In this document: positions 18,445 through 27,492 of the stretch, piece by piece
Position numbering within the stretch: position 1 is the first letter of the stretch
How the letters are laid out: every line of letters begins with the position of its first letter
Source of the DNA: JAIEPX01 sp963725255
Lineage (GTDB): Bacteria > Pseudomonadota > Gammaproteobacteria > JAIEPX01
Assembly: GCA_963725255.1 (NCBI GenBank)
Contig: CAVRXV010000007.1
Span: 70,299 to 134,298, forward strand
Length of the DNA stretch: 64,000 bases
Direction: 5' to 3'
Notes under the pieces: generated by a model
The model's input: only the letters and a program-made list of their open reading frames with translations
What the model was told of the DNA's origin: nothing
The model's database searches: none
Made by a program: the position numbers and the translations under genes

Positions 18445-19163
18445 ACTTCAGTCTGACTCAGCTGTTCGTTGGTTAATCCAAAACGGCGTTTGCGCGATGC
18501 AAATTCATGCAAGGCTTTTTCGAATTCAGCCGGACCAAAATCCGGCCATAAAATATCGGTAAAATAAAGCTCTGCGTACGCAATCTGCCATAACAAGAAA
18601 TTACTAATACGAATTTCCCCGCTAGTGCGAATTAATAAATCAGGTTCTGGAAGATCCGACATCGATAAATAAACAGTAAAACCTTCTTCGTCAATCGCAG
18701 TGATATCGGCCTCGTTCGATAAAACATCTTTTGATAATCTCATCGCAGCATTAGCAATATCCCAACGACCACTATAATTCGCGGCTATGACTAAAATTAA
18801 TCCATCATTATCTTTGGTAACGCGTTCTGCTTGACGCATTTCGGCTTGTAATTCCACTGAAAACGCTTTTCGATCACCAATAAAACGAATTTGGATATTT
18901 TTTTCGCGCATCGATTCAGTTTCAGTATGTAGCGTGTGAAGAAATAGTCGCATTAATGCAGTGACTTCTTCACTAGGACGTCCCCAATTTTCACGACTAA
19001 AGGCAAATAGAGTGAGAACTTCGATTCCCAATTTAGGACAGTGCTCAACAATTCGTTTAAGTGCTTTTGCCCCAGCTTCATGTCCGGCAATACGAGGTAA
19101 TTGTTTTTGCATTGCCCAACGGCCATTTCCATCCATCACAATGGCAACATGTCGTGGTTTCAC
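18438..19163 (-). CDS. uppS: Undecaprenyl diphosphate synthase
   Basis: UppS condenses isopentenyl diphosphate units onto farnesyl diphosphate in cis, giving the C55 carrier of peptidoglycan and O-antigen synthesis. The 241-residue protein begins with HVAIVMDGNGRWA (catalytic Asp), has AGHEAGAKAL, LTLFAFSRENWGRP and RTSGEIRISNFLLWQ, all diagnostic. It starts one base after the frr stop and overlaps cdsA. Confidence 0.96.
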   Translation of the reverse strand: MKPRHVAIVMDGNGRWAMQKQLPRIAGHEAGAKALKRIVEHCPKLGIEVLTLFAFSRENWGRPSEEVTALMRLFLHTLHTETESMREKNIQIRFIGDRKAFSVELQAEMRQAERVTKDNDGLILVIAANYSGRWDIANAAMRLSKDVLSNEADITAIDEEGFTVYLSMSDLPEPDLLIRTSGEIRISNFLLWQIAYAELYFTDILWPDFGPAEFEKALHEFASRKRRFGLTNEQLSQTEVC

Positions 19164-19721
19164 TTAAATCTCCAGTAAATCAGCTTCTTTTACGCCGATG
19201 ACTTTATCTATTTCAGCAATATATTTATCGGTAACTTTTTGAATTTCTGCTTCAGCACGTCGTTCATCATCTTCAGAAATGGTTTTTGCTTTCAATGAAT
19301 CTTTAATGGAAGTATTTGAATCACGTCGAATATTTCGTACTGCCACTTTTGATTTTTCGCCTTCATCGCGGAGTATTTTAATTAATTCTTTTCGACGCTG
19401 TTCTGTTAATTGCGGTAACGGAACTCGAATAACAGAACCTGCGGTAACTGGATTTAAGCCTAAATCAGCATTCAAAATAGCTTTTTCTATAGTAGGCACC
19501 ATGCTTTTTTCCCACGGCGTTACGGTGAGTGTGCGCGCATCTTCAACGGCAATATTCGCAACTTGTGTTAAAGGTGTATCATTTCCGTAATAAGAAATTT
19601 TAATATGTTCAATAATACCGGTATTTGCACGTCCTGTACGAATGCGTGTAAGCTCTAACTTCAGCGCATCAATGCATTTATGCATACGCTGTTCAGTATC
19701 ATTCACTAAGGCATTAACCAT
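19164..19721 (-). CDS. frr: Ribosome recycling factor
   Basis: Frr, with EF-G, splits post-termination ribosomes. At 185 residues it has the normal length and typical segments: LELTRIRTGRANTGI, LTQVANIAVEDARTL, VIRVPLPQLTEQRRKEL and VRNIRRDSN. It overlaps the pyrH stop by one base and abuts uppS, as in the conserved gammaproteobacterial order. Confidence 0.97.
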   Translation of the reverse strand: MVNALVNDTEQRMHKCIDALKLELTRIRTGRANTGIIEHIKISYYGNDTPLTQVANIAVEDARTLTVTPWEKSMVPTIEKAILNADLGLNPVTAGSVIRVPLPQLTEQRRKELIKILRDEGEKSKVAVRNIRRDSNTSIKDSLKAKTISEDDERRAEAEIQKVTDKYIAEIDKVIGVKEADLLEI

Positions 19722-20449
19722 TATTCCTCTCCTCGTTCCACTAATGTCCCAATGTCTTCAGAAAGAATCACTTTCTTGATATTGCCGGGAACGGCGATAT
19801 TGAAGACTCTCAAAGAAATATTATGATCACGACACTGACAAAATGCGGCTAAATCCATTACCCGCAATTCTTTGCTCAGAACTTCACGATACGTAACGCG
19901 TTTGTACAATGTTGCACTTTTATCAATCATCGGATCAGCAGTATAAACACCATCCACGTTCGTCGCTTTAAGAATCACATCTGCACCGATTTCGATGCCA
20001 CGCAAACTTGCTGCTGAATCTGTTGTAACCATAGGATTACCTGTACCCGCTGCAAAAATCACAACACGACCGCTATTTAAATGATGAATCGCTTTACGAC
20101 GATCATAATGATCGACCATCCCACTCATCGGAATGGCAGAGAAAACACGTGTATCAATCTCATTATTTTCAAAAACATCCCGCATCGCAATGGCATTCAT
20201 CATGGTTGCGAGCATACCCATATAATCACCAGAAATTCGATCTAATCCTGCTTTGGAAAGTGCTGCACCTCGAAATAAGTTGCCACCACCGACAACAATC
20301 CCCACTTGCACTCCCAGCGCAAGAACTTCCTTAATTTCTTGAGCTAATCGATGCAAAACAGCAGGATCAATACCAAAATTACTGTTGCCCATTAAGGCTT
20401 CACCGCTGAGCTTGAGTAAAACTCTATGATACAACGGCTTTTGAGACAT
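19721..20449 (-). CDS. pyrH: UMP kinase
   Basis: PyrH phosphorylates UMP to UDP and belongs to the amino-acid kinase fold. The 242-residue protein shows RVLLKLSGEALMG at the start, VGIVVGGGNLFRG, GTGNPMVTTDSAA and ATNVDGVYTADP. It overlaps tsf by one base, so the tsf-pyrH-frr genes are probably translationally coupled. Confidence 0.97.
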   Translation of the reverse strand: MSQKPLYHRVLLKLSGEALMGNSNFGIDPAVLHRLAQEIKEVLALGVQVGIVVGGGNLFRGAALSKAGLDRISGDYMGMLATMMNAIAMRDVFENNEIDTRVFSAIPMSGMVDHYDRRKAIHHLNSGRVVIFAAGTGNPMVTTDSAASLRGIEIGADVILKATNVDGVYTADPMIDKSATLYKRVTYREVLSKELRVMDLAAFCQCRDHNISLRVFNIAVPGNIKKVILSEDIGTLVERGEE

Positions 20450-21336
20450 TACTGAGCTCCCTGAACTTGTGCCATCACTTCTTCAGCAAAATTATCTTCA
20501 CGCTTTTCAATGCCTTCACCCACTTCGAATCGTTCAAAGGCAAGTACTTTTGATTTTGCGTTATCCAATAATTTTCCTACTGACACTGAAGGATCTTTAA
20601 TAAACGGTTGACCCAACAAACTTATTTCATTAACAAATTTTGAAATTCTTCCGTCAATCATTTTTGCAATGATTTCAGGGGGTTTTCCACTATCAGCCGC
20701 TTGAGCAGTAAATATTTCACGCTCTTTTGCAATGATATCCGCTGGAATTTCATCAGGTGAAATCGCTTCTGGACGTGAAGCAGCTACATGCATTGCAATA
20801 TCTTTTCCTAAATCTTCGTTATTGGAATCTAATTTCACAACAACACCAATTTTATTGCCATGACGATATTGCGCAATCGGATGTTCAGACGACAAAATTT
20901 TAATTCGGCGAATTTGGATATTCTCACCAATTTTCGCAACAAGTTCTTGTCGAGCTTGTTCAACGGTGACATTTGAACCTGCAGAAATTGCTAGATTTCC
21001 AACCGCATCAATATTCGTTTCTTTTGCAGCTAATGCTTGTTCAGCAGCATTATTCGCAAATTGTAAGAAATTCTCATCGCGACCCACAAAATCTGTTTCG
21101 CAATTAATTTCAACAATAATGGCACTTTTTTGGTCGGCAGTTAACTTAATAATAATTGCACCTTCAGCAGCAATACGGCCTGCTTTTTTATCTGCTTTTG
21201 CAGCACCTGCTTTTCGCATGGCTTCAATAGCAGCTTCAATATCACCTTGTGATTCTACTAGCGCTTTCTTACATTCCATCATCCCCGCACCGGTTCTTTC
21301 ACGCAATTCGCTCACTTGGGCAGCTGTAATTTTCAT
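20449..21336 (-). CDS. tsf: Elongation factor Ts
   Basis: EF-Ts is the nucleotide exchange factor for EF-Tu. The 295-residue protein has the UBA-like N-terminus VSELRERTGAGMMECKKAL, the family signature AIIVEINCETDFVGRDENF, and CMHVAA-like sequence MHVAASRPEAI. It is separated from rpsB by only 2 bases and overlaps pyrH by one. Confidence 0.97.
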   Translation of the reverse strand: MKITAAQVSELRERTGAGMMECKKALVESQGDIEAAIEAMRKAGAAKADKKAGRIAAEGAIIIKLTADQKSAIIVEINCETDFVGRDENFLQFANNAAEQALAAKETNIDAVGNLAISAGSNVTVEQARQELVAKIGENIQIRRIKILSSEHPIAQYRHGNKIGVVVKLDSNNEDLGKDIAMHVAASRPEAISPDEIPADIIAKEREIFTAQAADSGKPPEIIAKMIDGRISKFVNEISLLGQPFIKDPSVSVGKLLDNAKSKVLAFERFEVGEGIEKREDNFAEEVMAQVQGAQ

Positions 21337-21338
21337 AT

Positions 21339-22373
21339 TTATTCTCCTGATGGGGTATCAACGATTTCCGTTGATGATGGTTTTTCGTCCGCTGATTTTG
21401 CCTTAGTTTTAGATTCAGCAGGTTTACTTGCGGGTGTTTTTGAATCAGCACTTTTAATTACTGTTTTTTTCGCAGCAGGTTTTTTCGCAGCAGTTGCTTT
21501 TTCTTTATCAGCAGCTCGGCTCTTTTCACCCTTGCTTGCAACGTCACTCGCTACTGCAGTTTTATCTGCAACAACTTCTTTGGCAGGCGCTTCTTCACGT
21601 TTTTTAGTCACTACTTTACGTGTACCAACTTCTTCTTTCTTTTTCACTTCAGGTTTTGGTTTCTCAGGTTGTTTTGGTTCTGAAGCTGCAATTCGTTCAC
21701 GCGCTGTGATAATGACATCAGCTATTTGTTTGCAATAAACTTGAATAGCACGAATAGAATCGTCATTTCCAGGAACTACATAATCAATAAAATCAGGAGA
21801 ATTATTCGTATCAACAATGCCAATCACTGGAATACTTAATTTACGTGCTTCTTCAATCGCAATGTTTTCATTGCCCACATCAATGATAAATAACGCATCA
21901 GGCAATCCGCCCATATCTTTAATACCACCCAAACTTTGATCAAGTTTTGATTTTTCGCGAGTCAGTGTAAGCCGTTCTTTTTTTGTAAATCCTTGAAAAC
22001 GTGGACTCTCCATTAATTTTTCAAGATCACGAAGACGACGAATAGATTGTCGAATAGTTTTATAATTTGTAAGCATCCCACCTAACCAACGATGGTCAAC
22101 AAAAGGCATGCCAGAACGTAATGCATGTTCACGAATAATTCCAGATGCAACGTCTTTAGTACCAACAAAAAGAATTTTGCCTTTTTTAGATGCAACACTC
22201 GAAGCAAAATTCAGTGCTTCTTTAAACATGGGGAGTGTTTTTTCCAAATCGATGATATGAACATTCAGACGTGTGCCAAAAATATATTGAGCCATTTTGG
22301 GGTTCCAGTAACGGGTTTGATGCCCAAAATGCACGCCAGCTTCGAGAAGATCTCGCATAGAAACAGTAGACAT
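21339..22373 (-). CDS. rpsB: Ribosomal protein S2 with a long Lys/Ala-rich tail
   Basis: The ATG at 22373 (344 residues) is preceded by AGAGGT and gives the standard S2 start with MRDLLEAGVHFGHQTRYWNP. Other S2 markers are GTKDVASGIIREHA, DHRWLGGMLTNYKTIRQS and PDFIDYVVPGNDDSIRAI. S2 normally ends near residue 240-250. Here about 100 extra residues follow, very rich in Lys, Ala, Glu and Ser with repeated KPAAKK/KPAESK-like patches, predicted disordered. The tail is in frame and uninterrupted. Confidence 0.96.
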   Translation of the reverse strand: MSTVSMRDLLEAGVHFGHQTRYWNPKMAQYIFGTRLNVHIIDLEKTLPMFKEALNFASSVASKKGKILFVGTKDVASGIIREHALRSGMPFVDHRWLGGMLTNYKTIRQSIRRLRDLEKLMESPRFQGFTKKERLTLTREKSKLDQSLGGIKDMGGLPDALFIIDVGNENIAIEEARKLSIPVIGIVDTNNSPDFIDYVVPGNDDSIRAIQVYCKQIADVIITARERIAASEPKQPEKPKPEVKKKEEVGTRKVVTKKREEAPAKEVVADKTAVASDVASKGEKSRAADKEKATAAKKPAAKKTVIKSADSKTPASKPAESKTKAKSADEKPSSTEIVDTPSGE

Positions 22374-22612
22374 AGTGATACCTCTAGTAGGGTTAAGCCT
22401 CCACCTCTCCCATTCTCTAACCAAAGCGGACAATGTCTACTTCAGCACCCTAGAGAACGTGTCGAAAGGTGTGTGTATTTACTTTTAGAGCAACTCTCTG
22501 AGTCACACTAAATAGTATTTGCGTAAAACGCCGAAGCTTTATAACATAGTTTGTAGTGAAGAACAATCAAAGGATTCGTTCTTTGAGTGATTAGCGGCTT
22601 TTTTTAACATTT
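22374..22612. other. Divergent intergenic region between rpsB and map
   Basis: About 240 bases separate the two divergent genes. The minus-strand side is the rpsB leader, where gammaproteobacteria often carry an S2 autoregulatory RNA; a GGTGGAGG-containing leader is present but I could not confirm a fold. No clear terminator, tRNA or repeat was seen. Confidence 0.3.
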
Positions 22613-22624
22613 ATGGCATTAAAT

Positions 22625-23394
22625 ATGACGATTCACATCAATTCTCCGGCAGAAATCGAAAAAATGCGAATTGCAGGTCGCTTAGCTGCAGAAGTCCTGG
22701 AAATGATTACCCCCCATGTGGTACCCGGGATTACCACGAAGCACTCGATAAAATTTGCCACGATTATATCGTCGATGTGCAAGACGCCTACCCTGCTTCG
22801 CCAGGATACAAAGGTTTTCCAAAATCCGTCTGCACATCACTCAATCATGTCATTTGCCACGGTATTCCCGGGCCTCGAGAGCTGAAAAAAGGCGATATTT
22901 TGAACATCGATGTCATTGTTCGAAAAGATGGCTACCACGGTGATACCAGCAAAATGTTTTTTCTAGGTGAGCCTTCGATTTTGGCTAAACGGCTTGTCAC
23001 GGTAACTCAAGAATGTCTTTATCTTGGCATTGAGCTCGTTAAACCGGGTGTACACCTGGGTGATATCGGAGCAGCCATTCAAGCTCATGCCGAAAAAAAC
23101 CGCTTCACTGTCGTGCGCGAATTCTGCGGCCACGGTGTAGGCAAAAATATTCACGACGATCCTCAAATTCTCCACTACGGAAAAGCAGGAACGGGCGAAA
23201 TCATCACACCCGGCATGATTTTTACCATCGAACCTATGATTAACGCAGGCAAACGCGACCTCAAAATCCTCCCAGATGGCTGGACCGTCGTCACCAAAGA
23301 CCACAAACTTTCCGCTCAATGGGAACACACTATCTTAGTAACGGAAACAGGCCATGAAATTCTGACCTTGCGTAAAGAAGAGACCATCCGATAA
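22625..23394 (+). pseudogene. map: Methionine aminopeptidase I, frameshifted
   Basis: MetAP removes the initiator methionine and is normally essential. The sequence reads as a complete type I enzyme: INSPAEIEKMRIAGRLAAEV at the start, PKSVCTSLNHVICHG, KDGYHGDTSKMF, FCGHGVGKNIHDDPQ, GMIFTIEPMI and QWEHTILVTE, with all five metal-ligand positions visible. However one base is missing at about 22736-22738: the frame before it ends 50 codons later, and the correct frame resumes at EALDKICHDYIVDV. This is either a real inactivating deletion (then another map copy must exist) or a sequencing error. Map-tail fragments at 23501 and 27399 hint at former extra copies. Confidence 0.9.
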
Positions 23395-23458
23395 TTTCTC
23401 AATACTTTTTTTAATTATTACCTTAGGTAAATTCACCAAGTAATTTAGTAATTTTGGC

Positions 23459-23543
23459 AAAACCTATAACAACTCAAGACGCGACGCCGCTGTCATCATA
23501 AGAAAAGAAGAAACTATCCGTTAAGGGGTCAAGACGCGACGTC
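23459..23543 (-). repeat. GGCGTCGCG repeat plus a map-tail fragment
   Basis: A minus-strand copy of the dispersed repeat occupies 23459-23488. It is followed by 23501-23524, which reads RKEETIR and stop, the exact C-terminal residues of map 100 bases upstream with different codons. A truncated repeat (TCAAGACGCGACGTC) lies at 23529-23543. The arrangement looks like successive insertions at the map 3' end. Confidence 0.75.
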
Positions 23544-23636
23544 ACTGTCAGGCACTCCACTTATCGTGCAAAAGTGGCCCTCAAGGGCTATAATATAATA
23601 AGTATAGATTAACAGTAAGTTTTGGGGGGTATTGTA

Positions 23637-25581
23637 GTGCAAAACAAAGAAACAGGCGCACCAGGTTGGGCGTTATGCCCTATTACTCTCGAGCTCATGC
23701 TGGACCCCGTGATAGCGGCAGATGGGCGCACTTATGATCGAGTGGCCATTGAAAGGTTGATCGCTCAGCATCCCCGAGGACCAGTCATTGTACCAGGCTC
23801 ACATACACCATTGATACACTCGTATTTGATACCGAATAACACCTTATTGCAAATGATTCGTGAATGGTGCAAGTCACAGTCAGAGCTTGTTATGCAAAAA
23901 TTTGAAAACGCTCGGTTGCGCAAACTCCTTCACCCCGAGCTGGATGCAGCTACACGAGTTGTATCAGTTGGAATATATGCCCGAGTTGGAGGATGATCCA
24001 GATTTTCCACCTGAGTTAGAGAAGACGGCACCAGAAAAATTACCTGAGCTAGAGAAAACCGAGCTTGATATTCTACCTGAGTTGGCGCAGTTAAAACTGG
24101 AGTACGCAAAATTAAGTGAAGAGTTTGAGCAGAAAGCAGCTCTTTTCCAAGCCTGTTCTTAATGCGCTAGCCGGTAATTTCGCTTTAGTCTCGACATTAA
24201 ATGGCAACCTTCAAAACGCTGCCGATAACAGGATTTACCTCGATGACAAACATTATTATGTTCGCGACCCCAGAATAGGGCGCGTGCGAAAAATCCACTT
24301 CCTGCAGAGCTCGCTGTCACGGGTGATAATCTAGCCGAGAAATTGCAGGATAAAACATTTCGAAAAAAGCTACTCGAGGATGTAACTGAAAAAGGCTATT
24401 TCCTCAAGGGAGCTTTTTTTGAACAGCTCCCTAAAGTTTTAGTCCAACATTTGATTCAGACGATAGTCAACGTAAACCCAAAACTCACTGCAACTCAAGC
24501 GCGAAGCTTGGCATTAGCAGGCAGACCTGGCATCTCAACGTACTTTCAGGTAGCCATCGGAGCCGCTCATTTCAATGCTACAAGATTTTTAGATTATGTG
24601 CGCGCAGGCAAACAGCTTGAATCCGAATGGATGCTAACAGAAGATCCTGGGTTGTTGACACTGAAAGATGTCGAGATCAGCAAATTATTTCTGCATATGT
24701 TGAGAGGTGAATCTGCAAAAGCAGCAGATATGCGAAAAAAAAATCCTGATTTGTTGCCTGATGAGGAACTCGAGATCAGCCAATTTTTAGTTTATGTGTC
24801 CACAGGGAACCTTCTTGAAGCGAGAAAGATGTTACAAAAAGACCCCACCTTGGTATTAAAAAAAGGGAGGCTAGTGGATTTTGGGCTGAGGCGATTCGTA
24901 GAAAAATCGGATGAAAAGGAAGCAGCAGGCATCTATCCCATGCAGTATGCGGATGCACAAGATGATGTGCCGATGAAGGATTTGCTCAAGCGCAATTGGC
25001 CTGCAGAGCAGACGGGAGAGATTGCCAAGCAGCTTGAAGAAAAAGGCAATAGCAATTATAAGGCGCTGGAGGATTTACGGCATTCGATTGGCACCGTACG
25101 TGATGCCTTGGCAGCGTTTATAGACATTACCAAACCACTCGATACTCTTGAGAAATACGAAGCATTAGAACTTCAGCTGGAAGCAGCCTGGCGCGAATTT
25201 ATAAAAGCAGAACTGAAGCTGGCGCCCCGAGCGATTCATTTATGGAGAGAAGAAGGGAATCCAGTGGCGTGGCACGATGTCAGAAAGAATGCTCCACTGA
25301 TCGAGAAGTCGAGGAACCAGGAAAACATAACGTGGTGGTACGATAATGTTGGGAGTTATGATCCTGATAGAAGACATAAATATGGAGTAGTCAGGGGTGA
25401 TGTGAGGGTGGGCGGCAGCCATGAAGCCGAGCTTTTGGCAGGCGGTTCGGTAGGAGCATTTTACGAGGGGTGGCGGTTTATGCACGACCTTAAAAAATTA
25501 TCACAGTTGTCTGCTCCGTCGCAAGCTGCGGTTCCAAAAGAGTCTCATGAGAGCCCACTGCCTGCGCGCAGATTCAAGTGA
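23637..25581 (+). pseudogene. U-box domain protein gene broken by frameshifts
   Basis: The likely GTG start at 23637 follows a G-rich box. The first frame encodes a U-box E3 ubiquitin-ligase domain: ALCPITLELMLDPVIAADGR, then TYDRVAIERLI and IPNNTLLQMIREW. That frame stops at 23996. The continuation with PELEK repeats lies in another frame (to 24162), then a third (24175-24290, LNALAGNFALVSTLNGN), and finally a long frame that reads NPLPAELAVTGDNLAEKLQD near 24291 and runs to 25581, with two GExxKAxxMxxKNPDLL-like helical repeats. Three shifts suggest a decayed Legionella-type ubiquitin-ligase effector, or clustered indel errors. Confidence 0.75.
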
Positions 25582-25650
25582 GTACTATTCATGGGTGGTG
25601 AGAAAATTCAGGGTGTTATGTGAACAGAGCGTTGTGAAAACACTACCCCA

Positions 25651-27207
25651 CTAGCGCCGAGAAGAAGGAGAAATATTTGATCGCGGTTGTGAGTTATCAA
25701 TCGCAACTGATTTATAATATTTATTTATCCCGTCGATCGGTTTAAGTGAGATTATAGCGTGGGAATTTATATTATATTCAGTTCGACTTACTCCCTTTTC
25801 ATTATTTTGAATATCATTTAAAAAACTTGAAGAATCTGCATTAGGTTCACGCAACACACTATATAGTGGCAACATGGATCTCTCTGAAATACAGGCTTCG
25901 ATATAAGTCGGAAGGTTTTTTGACAAATCAAAGTATGTCCTTAAGTATTTCGTAAATTTCTGGCTATCCCACCAAAAGGAGTATTTTCCTAGAAAATCGC
26001 CTAATAATTCTGGACTAGGATTAGCATTGAACAGAATCAACCTTAAATATAACGTAAAATGACTATTATCTTCATCACCACAAACTAATTTCACTTGCTC
26101 ACATAGCTCCATAAAAGAGTTCAATTTCCAACTCATGATTTGATAATAAGGCAATCCAAATGAAAGAGGTGACCCAGAACTTTTGGATAATACTTCACCT
26201 AATGATTGATCACCTGTACACATCACAAAAGGATGTGCAGCTGCAACAAGAGCTCTAAATGATTCTTCTGACATTGTGGGTAATTGTGTGATCCTTAGTG
26301 ATTTTCCTTTTTTATCTGAAATTACATGATCCCAAGTCACCCCATCAGCTGTTTGAAAATACACCTGAGAAAACCCTAATTGCATCAATCTCTCAATATT
26401 TAATTCCGACATTTGACTTAAAGAAAATGGAAGCATTACATCCAATACAGTCTTCTTTACCACATTAATATCGTATACTGATAATTCAGTAATAATATGA
26501 ATGAATTGCACTGCGGAAATATTATTATTCACAGCATAATCTTTCGATCGATTATAATAACCCACAAATAAAGCATAATTATTAAAATACGCACCTTGCT
26601 CTATTAATTCAGCTCCTAACAATCTCTTAACATCAGTTGGTAATTTTAACAACTGTCTATGAGGTGGACCATCAGAATAATCTTCTATAAATATTCCACA
26701 ACTATTTTGCATGACACCCGTTTGAACAAAATGACATCTTGGAAAATCGCGTTGCGCTTTAGCCAAAATCTCAGCACTCATATAACCATATTCTAAAATA
26801 CAGTTGAGTGGTAATTTCCCTTCTCGACAATGCTCAATATACACTCTAACAGGGACAGGCAATATTGATATTCTGCCTCTATGTTCATTTACATAGCCAC
26901 TAAGATAAGCTGGATATACAGCTACAAAATCTGCTGATTTAATGTGATCAACACAATGACTGTACTCAAACATTTGAACCCAATCGTTGATCTGAATTAA
27001 TTCTACTTTATCAGGAATATCCGATACTGTTACATTACCGTCTGTTCTGAGTAACCAAACAATGGATCTATTAGGATTCTTTGTCCGTAGCGCTTTAATT
27101 AATTTACGAGCAGATGAAATATCTCCCCTCGTACCGTCTTGGACATCGGTGATTATCACTATGGCATTGTCTGCTTGTTCGACTCTTTCACATTTGGCTG
27201 TTTGCAT
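25651..27207 (-). CDS. Unknown protein with GT-B glycosyltransferase-like features
   Basis: This 518-residue protein is intact. The N-terminal part reads DGTRGDISSARKLIKALRTK followed by SIVWLLRT, like the glycine-containing loop and first Rossmann unit of GT-B enzymes. The C-terminal part has PFVMCTGDQSLGEVLSKSSG followed by PLSFGLPYYQ, resembling the donor-site loop (GxxSxxEAL) of GT-B C-domains. No signal peptide or membrane helix is seen. GGTGAGAG precedes the ATG. It could be a glycosyltransferase-like effector; the family assignment is uncertain. Confidence 0.45.
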   Translation of the reverse strand: MQTAKCERVEQADNAIVIITDVQDGTRGDISSARKLIKALRTKNPNRSIVWLLRTDGNVTVSDIPDKVELIQINDWVQMFEYSHCVDHIKSADFVAVYPAYLSGYVNEHRGRISILPVPVRVYIEHCREGKLPLNCILEYGYMSAEILAKAQRDFPRCHFVQTGVMQNSCGIFIEDYSDGPPHRQLLKLPTDVKRLLGAELIEQGAYFNNYALFVGYYNRSKDYAVNNNISAVQFIHIITELSVYDINVVKKTVLDVMLPFSLSQMSELNIERLMQLGFSQVYFQTADGVTWDHVISDKKGKSLRITQLPTMSEESFRALVAAAHPFVMCTGDQSLGEVLSKSSGSPLSFGLPYYQIMSWKLNSFMELCEQVKLVCGDEDNSHFTLYLRLILFNANPSPELLGDFLGKYSFWWDSQKFTKYLRTYFDLSKNLPTYIEACISERSMLPLYSVLREPNADSSSFLNDIQNNEKGVSRTEYNINSHAIISLKPIDGINKYYKSVAIDNSQPRSNISPSSRR

Positions 27208-27398
27208 GCTCTCTCACCACAAATAAACTTAATTAATAGAATTAATACTATATTAACACTATTTTTAGATGTGGTAAATCCCCTTTTCCTCTCATTATAA
27301 GCAGAAAACCAATTGTCCGGTTTATAATATCCTTTCTTTCAAGCAATAAAGGAGGCTAAATTTGCACCAGATACGCGTGCTATCTGCTACGGACAATC
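27208..27398. other. AT-rich intergenic region, promoter-like
   Basis: The minus-strand part is the leader of the 25651-27207 gene, with repeated TTAAT motifs. The plus-strand part has TATAAT and AAGGAGG ahead of the map fragment. No other gene is seen. Confidence 0.3.
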
Positions 27399-27464
27399 AC
27401 GATTCTAGTCACCGAAACTGGTCATGAAATTCTGACATTAAGAAAAGAAGAAACCATTCGATAA
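27399..27464 (+). pseudogene. Orphan 3' fragment of a second map gene
   Basis: These 66 bases encode TILVTETGHEILTLRKEETI plus R and stop, identical in protein sequence to the end of map at 23394, yet about a dozen codons differ, all synonymously. That pattern suggests the remnant of a diverged but once functional paralogue, not a recent copy. Upstream there is a TATAAT (27325-27330) and a strong AAGGAGG (27349-27355) that no longer serve an obvious gene. Confidence 0.75.
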
Positions 27465-27492
27465 AAAATGCTGGCAACAGGCTACTCTAGAA

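Noticed and set aside
21316..21738. Plus-strand Ala/Phe-rich frame opposite rpsB
   Set aside because: It is the antisense shadow of the Lys/Ala-rich S2 tail.
22613..22885. A short independent gene overlapping the start of map
   Set aside because: Its first 40 residues are the MetAP N-terminus and the remainder is out-of-frame sequence after the deletion.
27238..27257. PmrA-box-like TTAAT direct repeats, 11-base period, upstream of the 25651-27207 gene
   Set aside because: The region is extremely AT-rich and the site lies too close to the ATG to leave room for a -10 and leader.
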